Positions 25,166 to 32,994 of a DNA stretch of 64,000 nt are shown piece by piece. This DNA is from Betaproteobacteria bacterium. GTDB taxonomy: Bacteria > Pseudomonadota > Gammaproteobacteria > Burkholderiales > SG8-41. The notes beneath the pieces are model-generated. The model had not been told where the DNA came from. It saw only the letters and a program-made list of their open reading frames with translations, and did not search any database. The position numbers and the translations under genes were made by a program. Position 1 is the stretch's first letter; the number at the start of each line of letters is the position of its first letter. Location of the stretch: the NCBI GenBank assembly GCA_028292435.1, contig JAQGMI010000072.1:1-64000 (forward strand), given 5' to 3'.

Positions 25166-26179
25166 CTAAGCCCAAGGGAAGACACGGTTTCGATCGAGCG
25201 CAGTGCTCAGCTTAACCGGCGCGTTTCCATGCTCAGCGGATTGATAAGCGGCGACCAGCAACTCTATGACCCTTCGAGCGTCTTCCCCCGAAACATTGTC
25301 CACGTTTTGTACTAACGCCGTGAGCACCGCGGCCGTCGATTCGACAAGTTCGATCGGTTTGAGCTTTCGCGTTGTATCAGTCGCCGGCATTCCGTAACGC
25401 GTTGTGGGCAGATCGCGATATTGTTCCTCGCGTACTGAAGTCAGCAATTCACCAGTCAGTTCATCGAGGACCAGAGTTCCATTGCGGCACGCATAAACAT
25501 GCCGAATGCCATGACCCTGATCGGCGCCGACTTCCATGTAAAGGCGCTTTCCACCAGCAGTTACTGCGCGGATGCTGCCGGCACGATCCTCAAAGCGCGC
25601 GCCGCGCGGGTTGGGTACCGCTTCCAGCGAAAACCATGCGCTGACTTCAACCGGGCACTCGTCCGTCAAAAAGCGGAACGCTTCGAAATAGTGGGTCCCG
25701 TTCATCGCGAAACCGAAATTGCCGGCGATGATGTTCATGCTAGCGAGTCCGCCATAAGCCAGCGTGGCACACGCTTGCTTGATTTCGCGATAGTGTTCCA
25801 TGAATCGCATTTGATGATTCACCGCTAGTCTTGCACCATGCGCGCGGCAAGTCTCGATCATCCGGTCGCACTGTTCAAGCGACGTTGCCATCGGTTTTTC
25901 GACGAGGATGAATTGCACCCCCCGTTCTGCCGCGTCGCATGTCAGCTCGCAATGCGAGTCTGCAGTCGTGGCGACAATGACGCAGGACGGCTTGGTTTCC
26001 CCATAAAGTTTGTCCAAATCGTCAAACAGAAGTCCGCTCGCTAACTGGAGTTCTCGCGCAGCGAGTTCGAGTGATTGGGGGCTTACATCGTAAACGCCGG
26101 CCAGTTGCCAACCCATTTGCCGTAAGGCTTGAATATGCCGGCGGCCCATACGGCCTACGCCGAGAATTGCGGTTTTCAT
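25166..26179 (-). CDS. Gfo/Idh/MocA family oxidoreductase
   Basis: 337 aa from ATG 26179, which places 'MKTAILGVGRMGRRHIQAL' at the N-terminus as usual; a TTG at 26251 overlapping the upstream stop would add 24 poorly conserved residues. 'FILVEKPMATSLEQC' is the family signature. The catalytic region reads 'NFGFAMNGTHYFEAFRFL', with a conserved-looking His-Tyr pair. The protein is NAD(P)-dependent, and it sits between an Fe(II)/2-oxoglutarate dioxygenase and a second Gfo/Idh enzyme, suggesting a short oxidative side pathway. Substrate unknown. Confidence 0.83.
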   Translation of the reverse strand: MKTAILGVGRMGRRHIQALRQMGWQLAGVYDVSPQSLELAARELQLASGLLFDDLDKLYGETKPSCVIVATTADSHCELTCDAAERGVQFILVEKPMATSLEQCDRMIETCRAHGARLAVNHQMRFMEHYREIKQACATLAYGGLASMNIIAGNFGFAMNGTHYFEAFRFLTDECPVEVSAWFSLEAVPNPRGARFEDRAGSIRAVTAGGKRLYMEVGADQGHGIRHVYACRNGTLVLDELTGELLTSVREEQYRDLPTTRYGMPATDTTRKLKPIELVESTAAVLTALVQNVDNVSGEDARRVIELLVAAYQSAEHGNAPVKLSTALDRNRVFPWA

Positions 26180-26247
26180 GTCATGTGTTGAATCGGCAGC
26201 GATGAACTTCTCTTGACTGGTCAGTCGACCGAGCACTTTCGTGTAGA

Positions 26248-27153
26248 TCAAGAAGGATTCAAATAGCGAAACATCCGTTTCACATATTGCGGCGCTTCAT
26301 CCGGCGCGACGGCGACTTCGTTTTTATCGATGAACGGAACCAGATTGTGGCCAGTGGTGATGTTCAGGTGCAACATCTTACGTGTGGAATTAGAGATGTA
26401 ATTTGCACGATGAAAACCGGAAGTATCGAATATAAACAATGTTCCCTTCTTCCCTGTGCATTTAAATATCGGGTAGCCTCGCGCCTTCGCTTCGCATTGC
26501 TCGACCGGTAACTCGACACCTTCAGCGAGCAAATTACGTCGGTTGGACCCGACGCAGTATTCCATATGAGTCTCGTTTGCCGAGATGTCAGTGACCAGGA
26601 GCATCAAACTGATTTGCCGGAGATGGTCCACATGAAACGCGCCGTTTGTGAGCGGAACCTGGCCGCTATGCAGTGAGATTTTTTGAATCAGCGGTTGATT
26701 TCGATAATAAGGTTGCCGGCCATAATATTTTTGCAATACTTGTATGAGGTCCGGGTGCAGATAGAGCGGCTGGCATTGGCGGTCAGCGAATGAAATGTAG
26801 GAAAGAATCTCCGTTCCACCGCTACTGTACTCACCCGTGTTGCTGTCCCAGACAAAGCGCTGGTTGTCTCCAAAAGGGTATGAGGGATCGGTTCGTCCCA
26901 GAAATTTCTGAGGCGCTTGTTCGATCGCGGAAAAGTACGTTTGCTCCAGATATTCCCCGACTTGGCCGAAAACAGGTTCGTTCTCTATTTTTACGATGCC
27001 ATTTCTGCTTAGTTCGTCGTGCCACACTTCCGCTCTACGACTCAGATGAATTCGCTCGAATGGGTTTGGCAAAGCGTAGACCGCCATTTGAAGGGCGTCC
27101 CGGGCGAGGCGGCGTGCCTTGGCAGGCACCAATTTTTTAATGATCGATTTCAT
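26248..27153 (-). CDS. Fe(II)/2-oxoglutarate dioxygenase, phytanoyl-CoA dioxygenase (PhyH)-like
   Basis: 301 aa with a jelly-roll dioxygenase layout: 'NGAFHVDHLRQISLMLLV' has the HxD iron ligands, 'GTLFIFDTSGFHRAN' the distal histidine, and 'STRKMLHLNITTG' the arginine that would bind 2-oxoglutarate. PhyH-family enzymes hydroxylate or desaturate small molecules, including sugars and antibiotics. Two 60-base lines I counted within it (26341-26460) are about 45% and 40% G+C, clearly lower than the following SDR gene, so it may have joined the operon separately. No Shine-Dalgarno is visible before ATG 27153. Confidence 0.72.
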   Translation of the reverse strand: MKSIIKKLVPAKARRLARDALQMAVYALPNPFERIHLSRRAEVWHDELSRNGIVKIENEPVFGQVGEYLEQTYFSAIEQAPQKFLGRTDPSYPFGDNQRFVWDSNTGEYSSGGTEILSYISFADRQCQPLYLHPDLIQVLQKYYGRQPYYRNQPLIQKISLHSGQVPLTNGAFHVDHLRQISLMLLVTDISANETHMEYCVGSNRRNLLAEGVELPVEQCEAKARGYPIFKCTGKKGTLFIFDTSGFHRANYISNSTRKMLHLNITTGHNLVPFIDKNEVAVAPDEAPQYVKRMFRYLNPS

Positions 27154-27174
27154 ACTGAGATGAGGAGAGATGAC

Positions 27175-28113
27175 TCAAACATTCCCATATCGCGTATTGC
27201 GGATCATCGTGAAGCCTTTGATGAGCTCCGCGATGCCGGCATCGAGCGTGACCTGCGGCTTGTAGCCGGTGGCTTCGATCTTCGCGTTCGACACGATGTA
27301 GTTGCGCTGGTCCGGGTCTTTGCCGACCGGGGCGTCGATGAATGTGAAGTCGGGCAGCTGCTTCTTGATGTGTTCGCACAGTTCTTTCTTCGACACGTTG
27401 GCTTCGGACAAGCCGACGTTAAAAATCTCGCCATTGGTTTTCTCGAAGTTATCAATGCCATGAATGAACGCGCGTGCGATGTCGCGCACGTGGATGTAGT
27501 TGCGCTTGAAACTGCTTTCGAACAGCACGATGAACCGGTCATGCAGCGCCCGGTAGGTGAAGTCGTTCACGAGCAGATCGATGCGCATCCGCGGCGACAT
27601 GCCGAAAACCGTCGCGAGGCGAAAGCTGGTCGCGCTCGGATGCTGCATCAACCGCTCTTCGACTTTCACTTTTTCGATCGCGTAAAGCGAGATCGGGTTG
27701 AGCGGCGAGTGCTCGTCGCAGAAATTGTTCTTGTCGCCGCTGCCGTACGCGCTATTAGTCGTCGGCATCAGGATGCGCTGATGCTTGCTCACATGCTTCA
27801 ACATGGCGATGATCGCGTCGTGGTTCGTGCTGGACGCGCCGACCGGATCGCGTGCGCACAGCGGCGCGCCTACGTAAGCCGCCAACGGAATGATGATGTC
27901 GGCTTTCTTGATCAGCGGCAGCATCAATTGTTCGATGCGCACGTCGCCGCGCACAACGGAGAAATTGGGGTGGTAGCACACATGCGCGAGGCTGTTCTGC
28001 TCGAACATGAAGTTGTCGACGACGGTGACTTTGTGCCCTTTCGCCAGCAGTTCGGGCACCATGGTCGATCCAAGGTAGCCGGCGCCGCCCGTGACGAGAA
28101 TGTTGTGGCTCAT
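27175..28113 (-). CDS. NAD-dependent sugar epimerase/dehydratase
   Basis: 312 aa extended SDR: '[20 protein letters not shown]' at the N-terminus, 'PLAAYVGAPLC', the catalytic region 'PTTNSAYGSGDKN' and 'YAIEKVKVEE' (Tyr-x3-Lys), and 'FKRNYIHVRDIARAFIHGI' for substrate binding. A good AGGAAAAG lies upstream of the ATG at 28113. Its position after the nucleotidyltransferase and DegT-like genes suggests it acts on the same activated sugar, as an epimerase, dehydratase or 4-ketoreductase; the motifs alone do not decide which. Confidence 0.85.
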   Translation of the reverse strand: MSHNILVTGGAGYLGSTMVPELLAKGHKVTVVDNFMFEQNSLAHVCYHPNFSVVRGDVRIEQLMLPLIKKADIIIPLAAYVGAPLCARDPVGASSTNHDAIIAMLKHVSKHQRILMPTTNSAYGSGDKNNFCDEHSPLNPISLYAIEKVKVEERLMQHPSATSFRLATVFGMSPRMRIDLLVNDFTYRALHDRFIVLFESSFKRNYIHVRDIARAFIHGIDNFEKTNGEIFNVGLSEANVSKKELCEHIKKQLPDFTFIDAPVGKDPDQRNYIVSNAKIEATGYKPQVTLDAGIAELIKGFTMIRNTRYGNV

Positions 28114-28135
28114 TTTTTTGCTTTTCCTGGTTGAT

Positions 28136-28858
28136 TCAAATTGTTGATTGTTGGCCGGTGCCTGCCAGCAGCGTCTGGGCGCGGCGGTAGTCGGCTGGCA
28201 CGCCGATGTCGATGAACGTGCCGGGAAACTCGACGCCGCATAAGCGCTTGCCCGCGCGCAGCGCGGCCGGCAGAAAATCGTCCTCGAGCGAGATCTTGCC
28301 GGTCAGGCCGTAGCGCTCTTTCAGCATGCGCGGTTCAATCCAGTAAACGCCGCCGTTGGCGAACCGATCTCTCTGCGCGGTATCGGTTTGCAGCGCGGTG
28401 ATCATGCCATGGCCTGACACTTCCATGCCCATATAACGTCCCGGTTCGCTGGTGCGGAATAGTGAAAAACACCAGTCGGCATCGTGCGCGGCCGCGAAGT
28501 CTTTGAGGACGCTAAGGTCTGCTGCGAAATAAGTGTCGCCATTGAGCGCGAGAAACGGTTCGTCTATCCCGCTTTGCTCGACCGCGAGCAACAGTCCGCC
28601 GCCCGTCCCCATCGGCGTCTTTTCGATCACGTATTCGAGTGCGGCGCCTTTATAAGCAGCGCCGAAATGGTCGACGATGGTTTGCGGCAGATAGCCGATC
28701 GACAGCACGAACCGCCGCACGCCCTGCGCAATCCAGTAATTAAGTTGATGCTCCAGAAACGGCCGGCCTGCAATCGGCGCCATCGGTTTCGGCAGATCGG
28801 CAACTTCGCTTCTCAGGCGAGTGCCCAGGCCGCCGGCGAGAACAATCGCCGTTGTCAC
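28136..28858 (-). CDS. Sugar-1-phosphate nucleotidyltransferase, HddC-like
   Basis: 240 aa single-domain nucleotidyltransferase: 'AIVLAGGLGTRLRSEVADLPKP' (nucleotide and metal site), 'MGTGGGLLLAVE', 'LALNGDTYFAADLS' and 'FIDIGVPADYRRAQ'. Length and motifs fit the D-glycero-alpha-D-manno-heptose 1-phosphate guanylyltransferase group (HddC). With the hddA-like kinase and gmhB-like phosphatase at the head of the same operon, GDP-heptose is the best prediction. GTG start at 28858, seven bases after the DegT-like gene. A different hexose-1-phosphate substrate cannot be excluded. Confidence 0.78.
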   Translation of the reverse strand: MTTAIVLAGGLGTRLRSEVADLPKPMAPIAGRPFLEHQLNYWIAQGVRRFVLSIGYLPQTIVDHFGAAYKGAALEYVIEKTPMGTGGGLLLAVEQSGIDEPFLALNGDTYFAADLSVLKDFAAAHDADWCFSLFRTSEPGRYMGMEVSGHGMITALQTDTAQRDRFANGGVYWIEPRMLKERYGLTGKISLEDDFLPAALRAGKRLCGVEFPGTFIDIGVPADYRRAQTLLAGTGQQSTI

Positions 28859-28865
28859 CGCGGTT

Positions 28866-30041
28866 TCACGCCGCGTTCAGGATGGTGCAGAGTTCGTCGA
28901 TCTCGGCGTCCCGAAGATCGGGAAAATTACCGATGTAAAAGCCGTAGAAATGCACGTGCTCCGTCTGCGGAAACTCGCGATGATGCGCGTCGGGAACGAT
29001 GCCTTTCAAATACGGCTGACGGATTTGATTGCCGCCGCCCGCGCTGCCGCGCCGGAATTCGACGCCGGACTCGCGCATCTTTCGCATCAGGCGTTCAACG
29101 AGCGCGTCATCCGCATTTTTCAAAATGAGATTGAACGCGTAGTTGCTGCTGCCTTCCAGCTTGAAATCGGTACGATACTTCGTGGCATCGATTTGCTTCA
29201 GGAAACGCAGCAGGTTATCCGTGCGCCGTTTAACGTTGGCGTCGAGTCGCTTTAATTGACTGCGTCCCATGATGCCGCCGATTTCGGTGTTCCGCGTGTT
29301 AAATGCGGGGAACGCAAAAATGAAATCGGGGTTCAATTCGGGATTCGCCGCCACGTATGCCGCCTGCACAGCCGGGTCATTGGCTTCGCGCACCATGCCG
29401 TGCGATCTCAGCATGCGCACCTGCTGATAAACCTCGGGATCGTCGGTGCAAACCATGCCGCCCTCGATCGTGCTCATGTGATGCGCGTAATAGAAAGAAA
29501 AGTTAGAGATCCAGCTGAACGCGCCCAGTTTCTTGCCGGCATGCGTCGCGCCGTGCGATTCGCAGACGTCTTCGATCAGCGGCACGCCGCGCTTCTTGAG
29601 TTCCGCGAGCAGCTTGTCGGTCAGTCCGTCGAATCCCTGGACGTGAGTCAAAAATACCGCGCGCGTCTTCTTCGTTATTTTGGCGAGTATCTGGTCCGTG
29701 TCCATCGACAGCGTGCGCGGATCGATATCGGCGAAAACGGGCGTGAAACCGTTTTGCAGAACCGATGCAATGTCCGACACCCAGGTCAGCGGCGGCACGA
29801 TGACTTCGCCGCCTTGCGGATGGCGAATTTTGAGCACCGCCATCGTCAAAAGATTGGCCGAGGCGCCGGAGTTAATGAACACGCTGTGCTTCACGCCCAG
29901 CCATTGCGACCACTCGGCTTCGAACGCGCGCACATTGGCGCCGTGCGTAAGGATGGGGTCGTCCTGCTTCAGATGCTCGATCACCGCGTCGAGGTCTTCG
30001 CGCAGGATGTTGTTGCGCATCAACGGAAATTTCATGCCCAT
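28866..30041 (-). CDS. DegT-family PLP enzyme with His in place of Lys (ColD/RfbH-like dehydratase)
   Basis: 391 aa of the DegT/DnrJ/EryC1/StrS fold: 'FINSGASANLLTMAVL' phosphate loop and 'PLIEDVCESHGATHAG' cofactor Asp. At the position of the Schiff-base lysine it has 'FSFYYAHHMSTIEGGM', His-His at about 187-188. The same substitution is known in ColD and RfbH, which remove a C3 hydroxyl through PMP chemistry instead of transaminating. It is therefore predicted to make a 3-deoxy keto-sugar. ATG 30041 or 30035; AAGAG upstream. It sits between the thiamine-diphosphate enzyme pair and the nucleotidyltransferase, so the deoxysugar may be the acceptor for the two-carbon transfer. Confidence 0.83.
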   Translation of the reverse strand: MGMKFPLMRNNILREDLDAVIEHLKQDDPILTHGANVRAFEAEWSQWLGVKHSVFINSGASANLLTMAVLKIRHPQGGEVIVPPLTWVSDIASVLQNGFTPVFADIDPRTLSMDTDQILAKITKKTRAVFLTHVQGFDGLTDKLLAELKKRGVPLIEDVCESHGATHAGKKLGAFSWISNFSFYYAHHMSTIEGGMVCTDDPEVYQQVRMLRSHGMVREANDPAVQAAYVAANPELNPDFIFAFPAFNTRNTEIGGIMGRSQLKRLDANVKRRTDNLLRFLKQIDATKYRTDFKLEGSSNYAFNLILKNADDALVERLMRKMRESGVEFRRGSAGGGNQIRQPYLKGIVPDAHHREFPQTEHVHFYGFYIGNFPDLRDAEIDELCTILNAA

Positions 30042-30053
30042 GATGGCTCTTGC

Positions 30054-30590
30054 CTACTTTTCGCCGTAGTAGTCGCCGTACTCGACGAGGATGGTGCTGC
30101 GGCCGTCATCACGCAGCAGCGCTTTTTCATACGCCGGGAAAATATCGGCCGGCTCTTCCATGCGGATGACTTCAATCGTCGTGCACATTGAGCGAATCGC
30201 CTCGGTGAAATCACCGACATGCTGAAACTGGGGGTGCAGCGGCCGCTCGGAGCCGATGCCCGTGCGGATGATGGCCTTGGTTTTGAATCCGCCGTTCGAC
30301 ATCACCTGCACTTTGTCGAGATGGTTGATGAGCTGGTTGATCGCGCAAATCAAAAAATTCCAGCGCGGGAAGATGCTAACCGGGATGAGGCCGTTCAACG
30401 CCATGCCGGTCGTCATCCCCATTTGCATTTCTTCGGCTACCGGCAGTTCGATCAGCCGGTCGGGCGAAATGTCTTTCAGCGTATTGGTCATCGCCGTGCC
30501 AGCGACGGCAACTGCCTGACCAATAAAGACCGTGCGCGGGTCCTGCGCGAGGAAATTCATCGACCGCTTGAGTTCATCGAAATATTTCAT
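30054..30590 (-). CDS. Thiamine diphosphate enzyme, E1-beta/transketolase pyrimidine domain (minimal)
   Basis: 178 aa, only the Pyr domain; a usual E1-beta subunit is about 325 aa and ends in a transketolase C-terminal domain that is absent here. The cofactor-activating Glu is in 'LPVAEEMQMGMTTGMALNG' at about residue 53. 'PRTVFIGQAVAVAG' and 'AIIRTGIGSERPLHPQFQH' are E1-beta-like. It is nine bases downstream of its partner PP-domain gene, and together they make one thiamine-diphosphate active site. Substrate is unknown; the context suggests transfer of a short ketol or acyl unit to a sugar. Confidence 0.75.
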   Translation of the reverse strand: MKYFDELKRSMNFLAQDPRTVFIGQAVAVAGTAMTNTLKDISPDRLIELPVAEEMQMGMTTGMALNGLIPVSIFPRWNFLICAINQLINHLDKVQVMSNGGFKTKAIIRTGIGSERPLHPQFQHVGDFTEAIRSMCTTIEVIRMEEPADIFPAYEKALLRDDGRSTILVEYGDYYGEK

Positions 30591-30599
30591 CTTGTCAGC

Positions 30600-31199
30600 T
30601 CAGAACTGGACACGGACGCCGGCGCCGGCGTGCGGGTATTTGGTTGTGTAGCGGTAATAGCTCACGTATTCGTCGTTTTTGTTTTCATAGGTCAGCTGCG
30701 GCTGGTTCCAGGCCTCGCGGGTGTCCGTGCACACGGACTTCTCGTTGTCTTCGACGATGAAATGAATCGGCAGGCGATGGTTGCGGCTGTATTTGATGCA
30801 TTCGTAGGCCATGCCCGTTTCAGCCGTCATGTCGCCCATGAAGCAATAGACTTTCGAGTCGTCGTTGCGGCGCTTGACCGACATCGCGGTCCCGACGGCG
30901 ATTGGCAGCACGCCGGTTACGATCGCCGATGAATAAATGCGATGGTCGGCAAAGCAGAGGGAGATCGATCGCCCCGCTACGATTTCGGAGCGGACGAGAT
31001 CTTTCGGCACGCCTTTGAGCAGGCACTGGTAATGCGAACGCCAGGAGCAGAACACCCAATCCTGCGCGCGAATCGGTTTGAATGCGGCGATGATCTGCTC
31101 TTCATTCCCGGAGTAAAGATGCACCGGCGCGCGGATTTTTCCCGTGTTAAACAGCGCGGCGATTTCATCCTCGAATGCGATTAATTCTTCTTTGGTCAT
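30600..31199 (-). CDS. Thiamine diphosphate enzyme, E1-alpha/transketolase PP domain (minimal)
   Basis: 199 aa, shorter than the usual 320-360 aa E1-alpha. The cofactor diphosphate/Mg motif is 'CFMGDMTAETGMAYECIK' followed by 'HFIVEDNEKS', a GD...N motif at about residues 122-152 with Met replacing the middle Gly. 'WVFCSWRSHYQCLLKGVP' resembles the E1-alpha 'SxHRxH' entry loop, with the second His replaced. With the next gene it forms a split mini-transketolase/dehydrogenase without any E2 or E3 gene, which argues against an oxidative dehydrogenase complex and for a carboligation or ketol transfer. Confidence 0.78.
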   Translation of the reverse strand: MTKEELIAFEDEIAALFNTGKIRAPVHLYSGNEEQIIAAFKPIRAQDWVFCSWRSHYQCLLKGVPKDLVRSEIVAGRSISLCFADHRIYSSAIVTGVLPIAVGTAMSVKRRNDDSKVYCFMGDMTAETGMAYECIKYSRNHRLPIHFIVEDNEKSVCTDTREAWNQPQLTYENKNDEYVSYYRYTTKYPHAGAGVRVQF

Positions 31200-31234
31200 A
31201 AAAATTTCCAGTGTTGCTGCGGCCCGGCTTTCAA

Positions 31235-32230
31235 TTACAAGCCGTCTGGCTGATAAAGCACGACGCGGCTGCCGGAATCTTCGAATTTGAATGGAACGTG
31301 GATCAAATCTTTCAACCGATTACGCACCTGAGACTGCAGTTCCGGTTTGACAAACAGCAGCAAAAATCCACCGCCCCCTGCGCCGAGAATCTTGCCGCCG
31401 GTGGCGCCTGATTTCATCGCCGCTTCGTAAATCGAATCGATCTCGGGCGTCGTAACCATATCCGAGAGCTGCCGCTTGTAAAGCCAGCTTTGGTGGAGCA
31501 ACTTGCCCAATTCTTCAATAGGCGTGTTCGTTGTCTGCAAGATCCGGACAGCTATGTCGACCATTTCGCCCATTTGCGTTAGCTCGGTTTCGCGCTTTTT
31601 GAAATTTTCGATCTTGGATTTCGCGACTTCGGAGGCAATGCGCGACAAGCCGGTGAAACACAGCATCAAATGACTTTGCAGTTCCTGCAACCGGTCTTTG
31701 GTCAGGATGATGGGCGAGACTTCGAACGTATCGTTGCGTTTGAATTCGATGCGATTGAAACCGCCAAATGCCGCGAGTATCTGGTCTTGTGAACCGACGT
31801 TCTCGCGAATGATGTTTTGCTCGATGTGAATTGCATTTTTCGCCAGCTGCTCCTTGGTCGTGTACTGACCTTTGAGCGCAGCCAAAGCGTGCACGAGCCC
31901 GACGGTGAATGAAGAACTGGAGCCGAGGCCGGAGCGCGCCGGTAAGTCGCCATCGTGATGAATTTCCAGCCCTTGCTCGCAGCCTGCCCAGCCCAAAACG
32001 GCGCGCACCGCCGGGTGTTCGATGTCTTCATGCCGGCGGACGTTTTCGATGCGCGAATAGACGACGCGATGCTTGTGCTCGAAGAATGGCGGCAGGTAGC
32101 GGCAGGTGATGTAGCAAAACTTGTCGATTGCGGTGGCAAGCACCGCGCCGCCATGTTCCCGGTACCACGCGGGGTAGTCCGTGCCGCCGCCGAATAGCGA
32201 AATGCGAAAAGGGGTGCGCGTAATGATCAT
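31235..32230 (-). CDS. hddA: GHMP kinase, D-glycero-alpha-D-manno-heptose 7-phosphate kinase-like
   Basis: 331 aa GHMP kinase: 'RTPFRISLFGGGTDYPAWY' (substrate-binding start), 'LPARSGLGSSSSFTVGLVHAL' (ATP loop, motif 2) and 'GGKILGAGGGGFLLLF' (motif 3). The 'FGGGTDYP' start is characteristic of HddA-type heptose kinases. It phosphorylates C1 of heptose 7-phosphate, giving the substrate of the GmhB phosphatase encoded by the overlapping upstream gene (ATGA). An alternative is a related fucose or galactose kinase, less likely given its neighbours. Confidence 0.83.
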   Translation of the reverse strand: MIITRTPFRISLFGGGTDYPAWYREHGGAVLATAIDKFCYITCRYLPPFFEHKHRVVYSRIENVRRHEDIEHPAVRAVLGWAGCEQGLEIHHDGDLPARSGLGSSSSFTVGLVHALAALKGQYTTKEQLAKNAIHIEQNIIRENVGSQDQILAAFGGFNRIEFKRNDTFEVSPIILTKDRLQELQSHLMLCFTGLSRIASEVAKSKIENFKKRETELTQMGEMVDIAVRILQTTNTPIEELGKLLHQSWLYKRQLSDMVTTPEIDSIYEAAMKSGATGGKILGAGGGGFLLLFVKPELQSQVRNRLKDLIHVPFKFEDSGSRVVLYQPDGL

Positions 32231-32913
32231 GAGGCTTTAATTTCGAGCGGCTTCTTATAATCGGCTTGCGTTGCATCAAGCGGGCTTGAGCATGCATCAA
32301 GGGCAAAATCAACCAGCGAGTTTACCAATTCCGCGCGCGGGTAACACGCGATGACTTTGGCGCGTTCGCTCGTGCCGTGGCCCGTTTTGACATGGACAAT
32401 GCGCTTGATCCCGGCCCGCGATGCGGCCTCCAAGTCCACCACCTTGTCGCCAACCATGGCTGACGATTCCAGGCAAAGATTCAGATCGGCGGCTGCCTGC
32501 ACGAACATGCCGGGATTCGGCTTGCGCCAGGTGCCTTGTGTCTCCGTTGGCGCATGCGAATTGGCATAGATGGCGGCGAACGGCTTATCAATTCCAATCA
32601 AGTCGAGCATCCGCTGATGCACCAATTCATACGCTGCCCAGCTGAACAGCCCCTGGCCAATGCCGGACTGGTTCGTCACGACAACAAGCGGCAATCCATG
32701 GCGGAGCAAATCTTTGAGTTTCGCGACGGTGCCTGGAATGAGTTCAACTTGATCCGGATCGCAAAGGTAATGTTTTTCTTCGATGATTACACCGTCGCGG
32801 TCGAGAAAAATTGCCGGCGTCCGGGCTGCGCCTTTTGGCCGGTGAATTTCATGCCAGTGCTGAGAGTTGAGAAAGGGCATTTTGTCGGCGGTTTCAAACC
32901 ACGTTCGCGTCAT
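32227..32913 (-). CDS. gmhB: D,D-heptose 1,7-bisphosphate phosphatase-like HAD protein
   Basis: 228 aa HAD-IIIA phosphatase. 'AIFLDRDGVIIEE' carries the nucleophile and acid Asp, 'LVVVTNQSGIGQGLF' is motif II, and 'RKPNPGMFVQAA' with 'AMVGDKVVDLEAA' are motifs III and IV. It probably dephosphorylates heptose-1,7-bisphosphate at C7. ATG 32913 lies about 18 bases after an ops element; an in-frame ATG at 32880 is the alternative. No Shine-Dalgarno is visible, notable because RfaH of E. coli activates translation of ops-controlled genes lacking one. Roughly 30 extra N-terminal residues precede the domain. Confidence 0.82.
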   Translation of the reverse strand: MTRTWFETADKMPFLNSQHWHEIHRPKGAARTPAIFLDRDGVIIEEKHYLCDPDQVELIPGTVAKLKDLLRHGLPLVVVTNQSGIGQGLFSWAAYELVHQRMLDLIGIDKPFAAIYANSHAPTETQGTWRKPNPGMFVQAAADLNLCLESSAMVGDKVVDLEAASRAGIKRIVHVKTGHGTSERAKVIACYPRAELVNSLVDFALDACSSPLDATQADYKKPLEIKAS

Positions 32914-32927
32914 GGACGGTCGGCTTC

Positions 32928-32943
32928 GGGCACGCTACCGCCC
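32928..32943 (-). promoter_or_regulatory. ops/JUMPstart element for the RfaH-like antiterminator
   Basis: The minus strand reads GGGCGGTAGCGTGCCC, containing the exact E. coli ops core GGCGGTAGCGTG (32931-32942) in coding orientation. It lies in the 81-base leader between the antiterminator gene and the heptose phosphatase gene. The GGGC/GCCC ends can pair, like the hairpin ops forms in the exposed non-template strand. Three bases upstream lies an 8-9 bp stem, GCGAAACGC GTCT GCGTTTTGC (about 32947-32968). Confidence 0.8.
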
Positions 32944-32994
32944 TGCAAAACGCAGACGCGTTTCGCATAAGTATTTGTTATTAAAGGTATTGCT

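Noticed and set aside
22406..30191. Plus-strand ORFs of 311-371 codons (for example 22406-23368, 27019-28134, 29256-30191)
   Set aside because: They mirror the aminotransferase, epimerase and DegT genes and encode unstructured Arg/His-rich sequence; no ribosome-binding sites or recognisable domains.
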